From assembly GCA_023897205.1 (NCBI GenBank), contig JAHWDD010000007.1:3038001-3102000 (forward strand): 64,000 nucleotides of DNA, given 5' to 3'. Below, in pieces: positions 11,189-21,700 of this stretch. The notes beneath the pieces are model-generated. The model did no database searches, was not told the origin of the DNA, and was given only the letters and a program-made list of their open reading frames with translations. The first letter of the stretch is position 1. Each line of letters begins with the position of its first letter. A program made the position numbers and the translations under genes. Origin of the DNA: Exophiala sp. HKRS030. Lineage: Eukaryota; Ascomycota; Eurotiomycetes; Chaetothyriales; Herpotrichiellaceae.

Positions 11189-13009
11189 ATGTCCTTGGCA
11201 CCATATTACTATAGACCTCTTACACCCCCAGAGGGTCTCACTGCTGCTGGACGGCGTGGTCATGCTCGGAATTTGTCGAGTTCGTCGTACTGTACGATCG
11301 ACACTTCGCCCGAGTCTGTAATCACTGTGGATTCCACTCCCAATCGATCTCCTGTTCTTCGCCAACATGGTCCCACACTCCTCCCAAAGATCCGGCACCA
11401 GGACTCTTCTGCCGACACCCGCTTTGCACAGGTCTCGTCTTCGCACAAGAGAGGCTTGTCCTCTTCCAGCATGGGCAAGCAGACTCGGCCGGCCGTTTTC
11501 AGAAGTGCCACTGAGCCAGTCGAGTGCTTCTCTATGAATTCGCCTGTGTCAAATGCATCATATTCGCGTGCAACTTCCATGGTACCCTCGCCTGGCATAG
11601 CTAGAGCACAGCTCCAAGTTCCTACCAGGACGCATTCACGATCAACATCAGCTTCAAGCGTTGATAGCAATGTTCTCAATCGATTTGGCTACCCAACCTA
11701 TCGCAAGCTTCCGGTTTACGTATCACATGGACAGCAAACTCCTTCGCCCGATCTATTTGCGACGACATGCATGGCTTTTCAGAATATGCCACTACTTGAA
11801 CCACCTATGATCAACCTCGAAGGTACTTTTGACATGCCAATCGACTTGGAGGATATGTCCCGACCTTGCTCGACAAGTCCTCCTCCTATGCTTGGTCCAG
11901 TCTCAACCACAAGCCTGCTGACGTATTTGACGCAACCAACTCAACCTATCAATCTGGTACGACATCTCACCTTTCAGCAAGGTCGTGGTCTCAGCAACCA
12001 CTTCTGGTGGGATGTTCGTAATGTCCGGTCGTGGACATCTTTCTCCCTTGCCACCATGGCCACCATCCCGGATCTTCTGACATTGTTGAACTTTCAACAT
12101 GACACTGGGTCCTTGCCTTCGTCCAACAACAATACGGCAACAGTTACACCCGGGTCAGAGGTCGATCTTGCAAATCTGGTCGCCAAGATCTATTTCCCAA
12201 AGATCAATGCTGCCACAAGATTATCCTTGGGCAACAATGCCATCTCCTTGTATCCCGCACCAACTCCCACGGGATCAGGACTCAGTTCGAATGCTTCTAA
12301 CATTCCCACATTCCTCGCAAACTATCCCAGTGACAATGACCGTACCTTGTCCGGTCTCCCTCGAGGTCGAGTGGTTGGCATTGTACGATCTTTTGATCGC
12401 TGGAACACAGGCATGCGTCGGGAAGGTCCTGCACGCAAAGTTGAATACCTGCGAACCCTGGCACATCTGCAAAAGTGCATGCGTGACCACAGCTGTCGGT
12501 ACGGATTTATTATCACTGAGATTGAGCTTGTTTGTGTGCGTGCCGGGTGTGATGAGCGCGGCAACCCATACTTTGGCTTTGTCGAAGTTGCTGAGGCCGT
12601 TGAGACCAAGACATTCGCTCGCAAGGATGATATCTCTATGCGTAGCCAAAGTGGTGACGTTAGCATGACGGTCACATTGGCGCTCTACTATCTCCTTATG
12701 CTCGCCAAATCTACTCCTTTGCCAGGTCAACCTGCAAGTTTCATGGATGTTGGCGGCTCTGGTGCCATGACCAGATCAAGAGTGTGGACTGGCGACAATA
12801 GCATGAGCAACACTACCTTTGATGATGACGCCGATGTTGAGGAACTAGGCAAGGACGGAAAGGATAAATGGATCCCCGAGCCGCAAATGGGAGAGAAACG
12901 TGAAGCCAGAACGGTGCGCGGATGGGTCTGGCCAAACGACCCGTGGCACAAGCGTGAGGGCGAGAGAGGTGAACGTGGAAATACTGCTCGTGGTGTTAGA
13001 CGAGCGTAA
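11189..13009 (+). CDS. Conserved fungal protein of unknown function
   Basis: 606 residues, no introns in the coding part. The first ~230 residues are Ser/Pro/Thr-rich and probably disordered. The rest is globular: RHLTFQQGRGLSNHFWWDVR and NVRSWTSF, then CRYGFIITEIELVCVRAG, PYFGFVEVAEAVE, and a C-terminal GEKREARTVRGWVWPNDPWH block ending in an Arg/Gly-rich tail. I recall the WWDVRNVRSW and RYGFIxTEIE blocks from a widespread uncharacterised ascomycete family sometimes carrying misleading database names. The pattern of strand-TEIE, a second strand with FVEVAEA, then a long helix is reminiscent of PD-(D/E)xK nuclease-like folds, but that is only an inference. There is no signal peptide or membrane helix, so a nuclear or cytosolic location is likely. 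Confidence 0.75.
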   Translation: MSLAPYYYRPLTPPEGLTAAGRRGHARNLSSSSYCTIDTSPESVITVDSTPNRSPVLRQHGPTLLPKIRHQDSSADTRFAQVSSSHKRGLSSSSMGKQTRPAVFRSATEPVECFSMNSPVSNASYSRATSMVPSPGIARAQLQVPTRTHSRSTSASSVDSNVLNRFGYPTYRKLPVYVSHGQQTPSPDLFATTCMAFQNMPLLEPPMINLEGTFDMPIDLEDMSRPCSTSPPPMLGPVSTTSLLTYLTQPTQPINLVRHLTFQQGRGLSNHFWWDVRNVRSWTSFSLATMATIPDLLTLLNFQHDTGSLPSSNNNTATVTPGSEVDLANLVAKIYFPKINAATRLSLGNNAISLYPAPTPTGSGLSSNASNIPTFLANYPSDNDRTLSGLPRGRVVGIVRSFDRWNTGMRREGPARKVEYLRTLAHLQKCMRDHSCRYGFIITEIELVCVRAGCDERGNPYFGFVEVAEAVETKTFARKDDISMRSQSGDVSMTVTLALYYLLMLAKSTPLPGQPASFMDVGGSGAMTRSRVWTGDNSMSNTTFDDDADVEELGKDGKDKWIPEPQMGEKREARTVRGWVWPNDPWHKREGERGERGNTARGVRRA

Positions 13010-14271
13010 CACAACAACATAGGTTTCAGGGCTTTTCTTGAGGTTTAGAGAGCGCACATGAGACCATGTTTAATTGCATCCCGACGCCATCCTGGTGATG
13101 TGCCTGTCGCATGACAAACGAAACGAAATATCGGGCTTACATAACTGTTCATTGCAAATGAGAAGGGTAATGATGGAGTCGAACAGCATAAAATGAAATG
13201 ATTAAAGTTTACAAAAGATCCCTATTCAACGCTGCGAGAAAAGTAACCATGCTAACTAGGCCAACACGTAACAAGACGTAGTACGATCCCGAATCCAACC
13301 GTCAAGATACAATCATCCCTAAAAGTCACAACCAGTCAGCACAAAGTAGCTTATGACAATGTACGACATGAAGAGAAACCAATCGCGAACATGCAAGCGA
13401 GACCAAAACCATCGATTGTGTCAAAGGTTTTTTTAAAAAAAAGGCTCCTCATACTGTTGAGCTTGAAGTTTGTATACTCAGCGACGGAAAGGAGTTTGAC
13501 AGCTCCGAGTTTCCCGCCTCGTCAGTTATCGTTTGTTTGATGGGTAAATCATCGGAGCCTTTTACATGGATGGAACAGACACAGAGGGGAAGGGGCTTGT
13601 ATGGGTTTTGAAGAATAGAAGAATTTTGCGAGGATGGGTGGGGGGGACTGACTGACTGACTGACTGATTGATCGATCGATTGATTGATTGATTGATTGAT
13701 GAATGGTTGCTTAGCGCTTCAAACAGTTGGACATGCGCAGAACAGATAGAGCTAGAGCTCCGTGACCGGCGTCTCTGTCTAGGTTGAAAGGGTGAGGATC
13801 GAGATCATGCCCGTGTCTCTTGTTCTCTGGGGAAGAAATGTGACGAAGGAAGGGAACAGATGTGCATAGCAAGAATGAAGAAAACCAAAAAACAAAAACC
13901 AGGCGCCGTGTCGGTGCACGGAGTGGAAAAAATCTTGGCAATGACTGGTAGGGTACAGTAGAGGGTGCACGAGAGTGACGAGGGTGAAGCCACGACGTCA
14001 CGTGGCTACGGCGCTACTTTCCAGGCAAAAACGGGGGACTTTGGTTTGTTTTGGGTAGCGATGATGATCTACTCCGTACTTACAAACTGGCAGTGATTTG
14101 CCCCGCCATACATTATTACATGTTTCTTTCCTCCATTTCCACGCGCCGAAATACTCATTGGTCTGATCAAAGAAGAATATTGTTCTTGACTCACGAGATC
14201 TTTCAAGCCTGAGTTATTGAGAACTTGGCACGCCTTTACGGGAGAGGTTTCAAATTGTCGTTTTGGTCAAG
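13010..14271. other. Intergenic region between the 606-residue protein and NTF2
   Basis: No gene supported. It contains the 3' region of the upstream gene, a tetranucleotide tract at 13647-13700, and one perfect TACTCCGTA at 14070-14078, about 200 bases upstream of the NTF2 start. Confidence 0.5.
13647..13700. repeat. Tetranucleotide microsatellite (ACTG)n(ATCG)n(ATTG)n
   Basis: About 54 bases of period-4 repeat directly after a G-run, changing from ACTG through ATCG to ATTG units. Likely length-variable between strains. Confidence 0.85.
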
Positions 14272-15087
14272 ATGGGAGGTGGGTTCATCCACCCACTCAC
14301 CGGCGCTTCTGCCTTGCGCTGCTGTCTGGGTGACAGTTTCTTCCATGAGACGACATGACTGACGTATAGATATCACAGACTTCCAGACAATTGCTCGTAT
14401 GTCTTATCCTGCGGGACCATAGCCTTAGAAGCTCAAAAGATTGACTCATGGACGCAGAACAATTTGTTGATTTCTACTACAAGACATTCGATTCGGACCG
14501 CACACAACTTGCCGCCCTCTATGTATGCACTGGCTTCCGCGCGGCCTTGGAGAGGAGGGTGGATTACTGATCAGGACTATACAGAGACCCAACTCGATGC
14601 TGTCGTTTGAGAAAGACCCATTCATGGGGGTGCAAAATATTCTGGAGAAATTGACCGTAAGAAACATCTGCAAATGAAAGGGTTGGATAAGGAGAAGGCC
14701 ATAAAGCGCTGACCATGTCGGCAGAACCTACCCTTCCAGAAAGTGCAACACCGAGTCGACACAACGGATGCTCAGCCGTCGAATGAGGCAGGCGGGATCT
14801 TGGTCATGGTCACCGGAGCATTGATGGTGAGTTGAGGCGTCGAGATCAAGCATATGAGCGACGGCTGCTAGCCGCGAGATGATTCAAAGACGTGGTCACT
14901 GACGTACTGTGCGTTGCAGTTCGACGATCAACAACAGCCGATGAGTTATGTTCAGACATTCAACTTGATCCCAGATTCAGGAAGCTATTTTGTCCAGAAC
15001 GATATTTTCAGATGTATGTGAAACCAATCTGTTGGTTGGAAGCTGGTGCACTAATCCCGGATTATAGTGGTTTACGCTGCAGGCTAG
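14272..15087 (+). CDS. NTF2: Nuclear transport factor 2 (NTF2), seven exons
   Basis: Seven exons: 14272-14278, 14379-14396, 14458-14522, 14585-14656, 14725-14826, 14920-15013, 15068-15087. They sum to 378 bases and 125 residues, the normal length of NTF2. The product runs MGDFQTIAQQFVDFYY, then an RPNSMLSFE segment, LPFQKVQH, a conserved LVMVTGALM/DDQQQPMSY core strand and YFVQNDIFRLVYAAG. NTF2 is a homodimeric cone-fold protein that binds RanGDP and FxFG nucleoporins and returns RanGDP to the nucleus. The first two coding exons are only 7 and 18 bases, so no ORF scan detects the gene. Intron 1 has a less usual GTGGGT donor; all other donors and acceptors are standard. Confidence 0.9.
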
Positions 15088-16594
15088 TCTGTCTGCCTGA
15101 AGGACAACGTACTATGGCCTGGAAGCGGTCCTTTGGTGAAAGCTGGGATGGCGATTGACGCAAGCATAGCAAAAAGGCGCAATCCGTAGGCATGAAGGTG
15201 TCTTGAGAAGTAGCGAAGAGACCCGAGTGACTATCTGGAAATGTATGAGAGGTATCACAAATGAGATTCTACGATAGATCCCACAGAGGAAGGAGAGTTC
15301 AAACACTACAGCATGCTTTGTGGCCAAGTGATATTTGGAGAGGAAGCTGTTGTACCTACAGTACTCCGTACATCAGTGGCTCTACTAGACATCTGAAGAA
15401 TCGAGGTATCCATCATGCCATCAACCCTACTGGCCAGCGGATATGGGACCTGCCTGGACTGTACCTGCGTGACCTGCCTACCTTGCGCAGTATTCAGGTG
15501 GCACTGGTGGATAGCCCGCCACTCCCGCACAAAATGGCCCGGTAATAAGGGACTGCGTGAATTTCCGGGCTCCGAGTGGCCTTATCCGCTAATTTCGCAG
15601 CCTGCATTCATTTTTCAGGGAGTGCCTGAAGTACCCCGTAATGAGCACAGAAGCACGCCCCTTCTCGCTCAGTAAGTAGCTAGTAGAAGCTTATAGTGGA
15701 GGTACGCGTGGCACCCAAGCACAACACATTGCATGACATGGCCATTACGATGACATAGTCAGGTAATTAATTATCTACTTGGTAGGTGGTAGGTACAGTA
15801 CCTACTTGGTACCTCTTAGTTAATTGGGTGTTTGTTCTTAAAGTACATAAAACTAGGCTGCTACAATTCAACAATATTTAGTCAGTGAGGGTTTACCATT
15901 CTTTGCATCTCGGTCGAACAGAGAGGAATATATGCTTACACGTTTACCTCATAAAATATTGTGTTGTTTTAGATTCTGCGACAGACAAGTGAAACTTTTT
16001 TGATTCGCAACGCAACCAGAAAGAAAGCATCTGACAGTCAGTTGAAGACTGGCGCTAAGAAGAAACTCCTCGGCGTCGAACCCCTGTTCAACCTTAGGTA
16101 CCTCACTGTACCTACAGTACTGTACCAACTACGAGTACCAATAGGTACCTGGGGACCTTTCAGTGGGCTCCCTTGGCTCCCGTGACTCCCGTGGCTCCCC
16201 AAGAACTTTTTAACTGGGCTTCGGGGCTTCCCTAAGAACTTCTGAGGTTCATGTCCACTTGGACCTGCACGTTGCACCTGCGCTGATCAAACTTCCAACT
16301 GCGACAACAAAACTGCCACTACCAGAACATCTCCGCCAAATCTGTCACCGACGACAACTTTTGATTACTGCAACCACCTCTTCACCCCTGAGCCATCGAT
16401 TTCCTGAAATACTTTCCAAGGCCCGCTATATTCACCAGCTCCTTTGCATTACCGAGTATACCTTTCGACGCATTGCGAACCACCATATCCGTTTCGAACT
16501 CGCCGGGATCTTCCCCTCTTGGTAAACATCTGTCCTCAAGGTTGTCTGACCTGAGACTACACGTTGTGACAAGTCACGACGCGACTACAGCACA
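15088..16594. other. Intergenic region between NTF2 and TVP18
   Basis: No gene recognised. It holds a perfect TACTCCGTA (15362-15370), a stretch rich in TACCTA/TAGGTA and TTAATTA words (about 15764-15835), a palindromic GTACCTACAGTACTGTACC near 16109-16127, and a GGCTCCC-rich tandem at 16165-16200. Confidence 0.5.
16165..16200. repeat. GGCTCCC(GT) short tandem
   Basis: About four imperfect copies of GGCTCCCGT. The same unit recurs at 55279-55296 and 56172-56197, both also intergenic. Confidence 0.6.
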
Positions 16595-17319
16595 ATGACG
16601 ATCGCCGACGAGTTCAGACAGCGTAATTTCAGTATGTACACTGTTCCGACCCAGGTTTGCACGCATACCCAGTACTGACTCTTCCCTCTAGGTATTTACG
16701 GGCAGTGGTAAGCAATTGCAATCCTCTTCCGTTCCCCGGCGTCAATGAACATTCTGGTGGATGGGACTCTTCATTTGCGTTGAAGCTGGTTGAGTTGTTC
16801 GGCTTGTGTCGCAGAGCTCAATCTACTATCTCGCAGATTCTTTGACACCACTGCTTACTGACACGGTCCGACAGGCTCGGAGTGCTATGCATCATTCTCG
16901 GATTCGCCCTGGGCATTGCCAACATCTTCCACTTCAATCTTCTGATCCTATTCAGCATCCTACTCCTGTAACACCCCAGTCTTCAGATTCCCAAGCGCGG
17001 ACTAACAGTCGTCAACAGTGTCTCCGCGTTCGTCCTCATATTCATTGAGATTCCGCTCCTCCTCCGAATTTGTCCTACATCCTCCAAGTTCGACGCCTTT
17101 ATCCGCCGCTTCACAACCAACTACATGCGAGCAGCTATTTACGGCGTAATGGCGCTGATACAATACCTCAGCATTATCGTTGACGCAAGTAGTCTGATCG
17201 CCGCAGCCATTGTTCTGACTTTGGCTGGAGGTTGCTATGCCCTTGCAGGATTGAAGCAACAAGACTTTGTCGGAAGCAAGACGCTTGGTGGCCAAGGTGT
17301 TGCTCAAATGATTGTCTAG
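16595..17319 (+). CDS. TVP18: Golgi apparatus membrane protein TVP18
   Basis: Four exons (16595-16631, 16692-16707, 16875-16967, 17019-17319) give 148 residues. The second exon is 16 bases and encodes the conserved IYGQW. The product reads RNFSIYGQW, then LGVLCIILGFALGIANIF, VLIFIEIPLLLRICPTS, FIRRFTTNYMRAAIYG and a C-terminal ALAGLKQQDF...TLGGQGVAQMIV. Four hydrophobic helices fit the TVP18 family, found in Tlg2-containing Golgi vesicles and thought to have a modest role in vesicular traffic. The length matches fungal orthologues (about 148-150). Intron 2 is long (167 bases). The last exon alone is an incomplete open frame, so the gene depends on the splice model. Its frame and family match are exact. 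Confidence 0.92.
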
Positions 17320-18712
17320 GCGAGCCTGTCTCGAGGCTGTCATACCTCTGGGTACTGTCCGAACATCTTTCTACCAAGTCATGTTGACTGTGAGGTTGAA
17401 TTTGCTGGTGGAAACCCCAAAAGCGGAGCCACAAGGCCTTATAGTGTCACATCTAATACGGGCGTTTGGGTGGGAAAAATGCTACATGGAGCAGTGTTCG
17501 CGGTTCGCGTGCTGGATGGAGTCAATCTTGATACTCTATATGAGATATGTTACATTAGCGACGAGGGGTGTTGGATTGAATGCGCCTGCTTCATTCATCA
17601 AACATATCGTTTTGTATTCAAACATGACGATTCTTCTCTTCTGAATCTGAAGGACGAATCTGAAAGCTGCCGCATGGCGGAGCAGTCCGTCGTCACGAAC
17701 GGTGACTAGCCACATCTTACATGTGTGTGATATTTGCTGTTGGCACACCGTGACGTGTTAAATACCAACGAAAAAGAGTTACAAAAAAATAGTTACTCGA
17801 TATTGTCATGAACTTGCATACAAATTCGTGGTCGCACCGTATCTCGCTTGCAAGTAGTGTACTCAGTACTGACTATAGTGCTGACATCCCAATATGGCTT
17901 TAACATTCAAAGCTGGTCAAAAATCAGACGTCCGATCATGCGCCGAACAACCGTTGCTAAATGTACTGGTAGGGAACTGATACTTATGTGCAGTGTACGG
18001 ACACCGGACGACTAGTCAGCATGATCTGGCCACAGCTTTGGGGTCTCACTTCTGGAGAGTCGAGAGTCGAGAGTCGAGACCCTTGCTCCCGCCACCAACG
18101 TGGCTGATTGATCGACTTGGTTTGAGCCCTACGACCATGTCTGTACCGAGTGGTTTTCTGAGTTCAGAGTAACGGGCTCAGACCTTTTACGGTGGCTTGG
18201 CCCAACAGGAACTATCTGACTCTGCCCGATTCCTTATTGAAGATGACAGTGTGGCAACGATGGCAGAAGATCCAATCCCGACAATAAAGAACGCAACCCT
18301 GTTGGAAGAGCGACAATGTCTGACCCTGGAATACGGAAGTTGGACAAGTTTCAGAGAGGCTGAGTCGATCCAAGTTCCCACGCAATGATCCCATTTGGAT
18401 CTCTCTCAGCCCCCGAAGGCTTAACTTCGCTCCCCCTCCCCCCAACCAACACGGATTGCTACTATTTGCGGCTGACAGAGGCTAGAGCTAATGGCAGCCT
18501 CTCTCACACGCGCTTCCAGGTGGCCTAAACTCGATTTTGCGGACTGGCAACTGGCAGGTTTCGAGTTTCTCGGTCCCAGTGTCTTTTTGTCCTACCTCTT
18601 GACTAGATCTTAACGTAGAGGTCCCTTTTCAGGCAATCGTCCAAGTTCACCACCATGAATTAATCACACACTCAACACCAAAAACAATGTCGCTGGCAGG
18701 ATTAATCAAATT
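17320..18712. other. Intergenic region upstream of the DUF3433 gene
   Basis: No gene supported. It contains a short GAGTCGA tandem (18055-18080). A CCCCCTCCCC-type pyrimidine tract lies about 280 bases before the start codon of the DUF3433 gene. Confidence 0.5.
18055..18080. repeat. GAGTCGA tandem, about three copies
   Basis: Three head-to-tail copies of GAGTCGA in intergenic DNA. Short, with no evident function. Confidence 0.6.
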
Positions 18713-21700
18713 ATGGACGACAAAGAAACAAAGGTCTACCTTGACGTCCCTGTAACTGAAGCCGAGCGGGTCCAGGCTAGACAACAGCAACGGCTCTCCG
18801 AAGATGACAGCTCCGCCAGATTGCTGCCAGAACCCCGACTTTTAGATCAACGACCATCATCAAATTCATCAACAACACTTGCACCGTACGACGACGGGCC
18901 AGCTCGATTTCCCTCGATTCATGGCCCTAGCACTTCCGCACCGAGACAACCCTCACAACCATTCCAGCCAGCTCCCTGTCCGGTCCATGGCACTCGACGG
19001 GTATCCGTACCTCCTATTCGCGAGGAGGACGAGCCTGAATCGATAAATCTTCGAGAATTGTCTACCCGACATAGCAACGACGATGAGGGTTTGTTGCTAC
19101 CGATTGCAGGACCAGTGCCACCGTTATGGACGCCCATTTGGTTGAAGAAATGGGTTCTGGGACTTTTCAGCCTGGTGTTCGTCTTGATTTTCATCGGCCT
19201 GATCCTCCTGTGGTATTACGACCGAGAGAATGACGGGTTCGCGGTCCGGGAAGGTACGAGTCACTATGCATGGGCGTATGCGCCGACCGTGATTGTGGTT
19301 TTCGTTGTCGCTGGCTGGAGGATGGTCGATCATCACGCCAAACTAGCCATGCCATTCGATGCTTTGCAGGATGGGCCTGTCAAGGCGTCCGAAAGTCTTC
19401 TTGTCGATTACATTTCGTCTTTCCAGTTGGTCTCCTTGGTCCAGGCGGCTAAAAATGCCCATCTCGCCGTCATCACCTCGGTCACCGGTTTTGTCTTGTT
19501 AAAAGTTATCACCGTGTTTTCAACGGGCGTACTTGTTTTACTACCAACAAACATGAGGCTGTCGAATGTCTCATTTGAGGCCACGGCGTTTTCCTCAGAC
19601 TCCTTTGATCCTGTCGCTCAACTGGATCCTTCTACCTTTTCGAGGTTTCCGGTTTATACCTACTATGGTGTCCTGACTCAGGGTATGGCACTAGAGAATG
19701 GCGTTACAACTGAGCTTGCGTACAGTACTGTCACGGTGGAACCCGAGTCCAGATTACCCGAGGGCGTGATATTAGAAGGACAAGTCGATGCCTTTGTACC
19801 GACGATGGAATGCAAAAAATTGGATGTAACGGTCGACAGTCCTTCTGTCGTAGACGATTCCAACGCGTCCGAGGCCTTTGCAGTGTCAGCAAATATCTCC
19901 CTTACTATCAAAGCAGGCGACGTGTGCAGTGGAACTTCCGCTGTACAAGTTCCGGCCGATGACCCTTATACCGAGATCACTCCTAGCCAACAAGTGCTCG
20001 GGACTCTTCAGCAAATATATTGCGGATCTGCGAATGGAACTGATCCCGATTCCTCAGGTCCTCTGGGTATCTTGTTCACCATAACTGATGTCAGCTATCA
20101 ACAAACACTCTTCGAGAACGCAACAGATCTCGCTGGGGGCACATTTACTATTGCGAGCAACGTGTCTCGGACGCTGAACACGATCACCAATGTTTTCTGT
20201 AGTGCGTCACATATTATCACCCAGGTCAAGCTAAAGAACGATACACGACTGGTGGACAGCAATCAGGCCATCTCCACTGACTCAGTAGATAACGCGAGAA
20301 ACACCACCTTACCAGGACTATCAGACTGGAACGCCACGAGCATTTATACCCAGTCATCGATCGCGGCTCAGGCTCTCTTTGGCGACACAATCAACGATGA
20401 CACCATATCAGATTCAAGCGCAATATTCCAGCTCATGGCCTTGGCCCAAGGCTCAGAAAACATCGATGTACTTTTGGATGCCGAAAAAATGATTTCTGCT
20501 GCCCAGCAAACCTATAAAGGCATTCTCTCACAATTCGCTCATCAAAACTTGAGGGCTACGAGTAGCTCCCCTCTAGAAGATGGTACGGCTACGATTAATG
20601 CCCCTAGGTTACGTGTTAATGATGTCTCCATTTGGACGATAGGGCCTCTGTCCGGTGTTCTAGCACTCCTGTCGATTGCTTTGATTTTCATTGCACCAAG
20701 AAGTGTCGTGCCGAGGGATCCAAGCTCCATCGCCACCATCGCCACAATACTCAGTCGCAGCGTCGAATTAAACAGGATTCTACGAAGAAGAGGCCCACCG
20801 ACCCTTCAAAACCAGAAGTTGGCTCTGTCCGGTTATGAGTACGGATCAGCAATCGCGACCTCAGATTCGGGACGAGCCAGTTATAAGATCGTGACTTCTG
20901 AGGGCGTCTCGGATGAAGTTGACAAGCCGACCGAGCCTTTCAATTGGTGGCGACCAGTATCCGCGACGGCGCCGTTCTTGATTGTCACTTTACTCATCCC
21001 ATTGGTCCTGCTCGCAGTGCTCGAAATTCTGCAGCGGTCATCAGACAAAAATGATGGGTTATTTTCAGTGGCGGACGACAAATGGACCGAAGTTTACAGC
21101 CATTATATTCCAGGGCTGGTCATGCTTATCGTCGCATCGTTGATCAACATGCTTGACTTCAATGTGGCGCTGTTTGCGCCCTGGGGACATCTTGCAAGGG
21201 GTAATGCGATCAGCAAACGCTCTGTACTCAACCATATCTTGGGACGATCGCCTCCAGCAGCTTTTCTGCAAGCCTTGAGGACCAGAAACGTCGGGGCTAT
21301 CATGAGTATCCTTGCTGCGACTTTAGCTGCTATCTTGACGGTCATTGCGTCCGGGCTATACACTGTTGAGCATTTCACCGATGAAGGGCCGATCCTGACA
21401 TTGAGGGAAACCGACCTTTTCAACATAAATTGGTCAAACAGCTTTAGCACCGACAAGGGAGCCGCTGCAATGGTTGACCTGGTCATGCATCGAAACATGC
21501 AATACCCTCAATTCACCTATGAAGGTTTAGCATTCTCGGCAATGTCGCTGGACAACTCAAGCGTATCAACCGACCTGGAAACGTCAGTGAGCGGTTCGTA
21601 TACGGAGAGATTGTCCGCACTTCGAGGCAACCTGAGATGCGAAATTATCGACGCTGATTCGATCGAAATCACCACCGAGGAAGCATCAACATCAGCGTAT

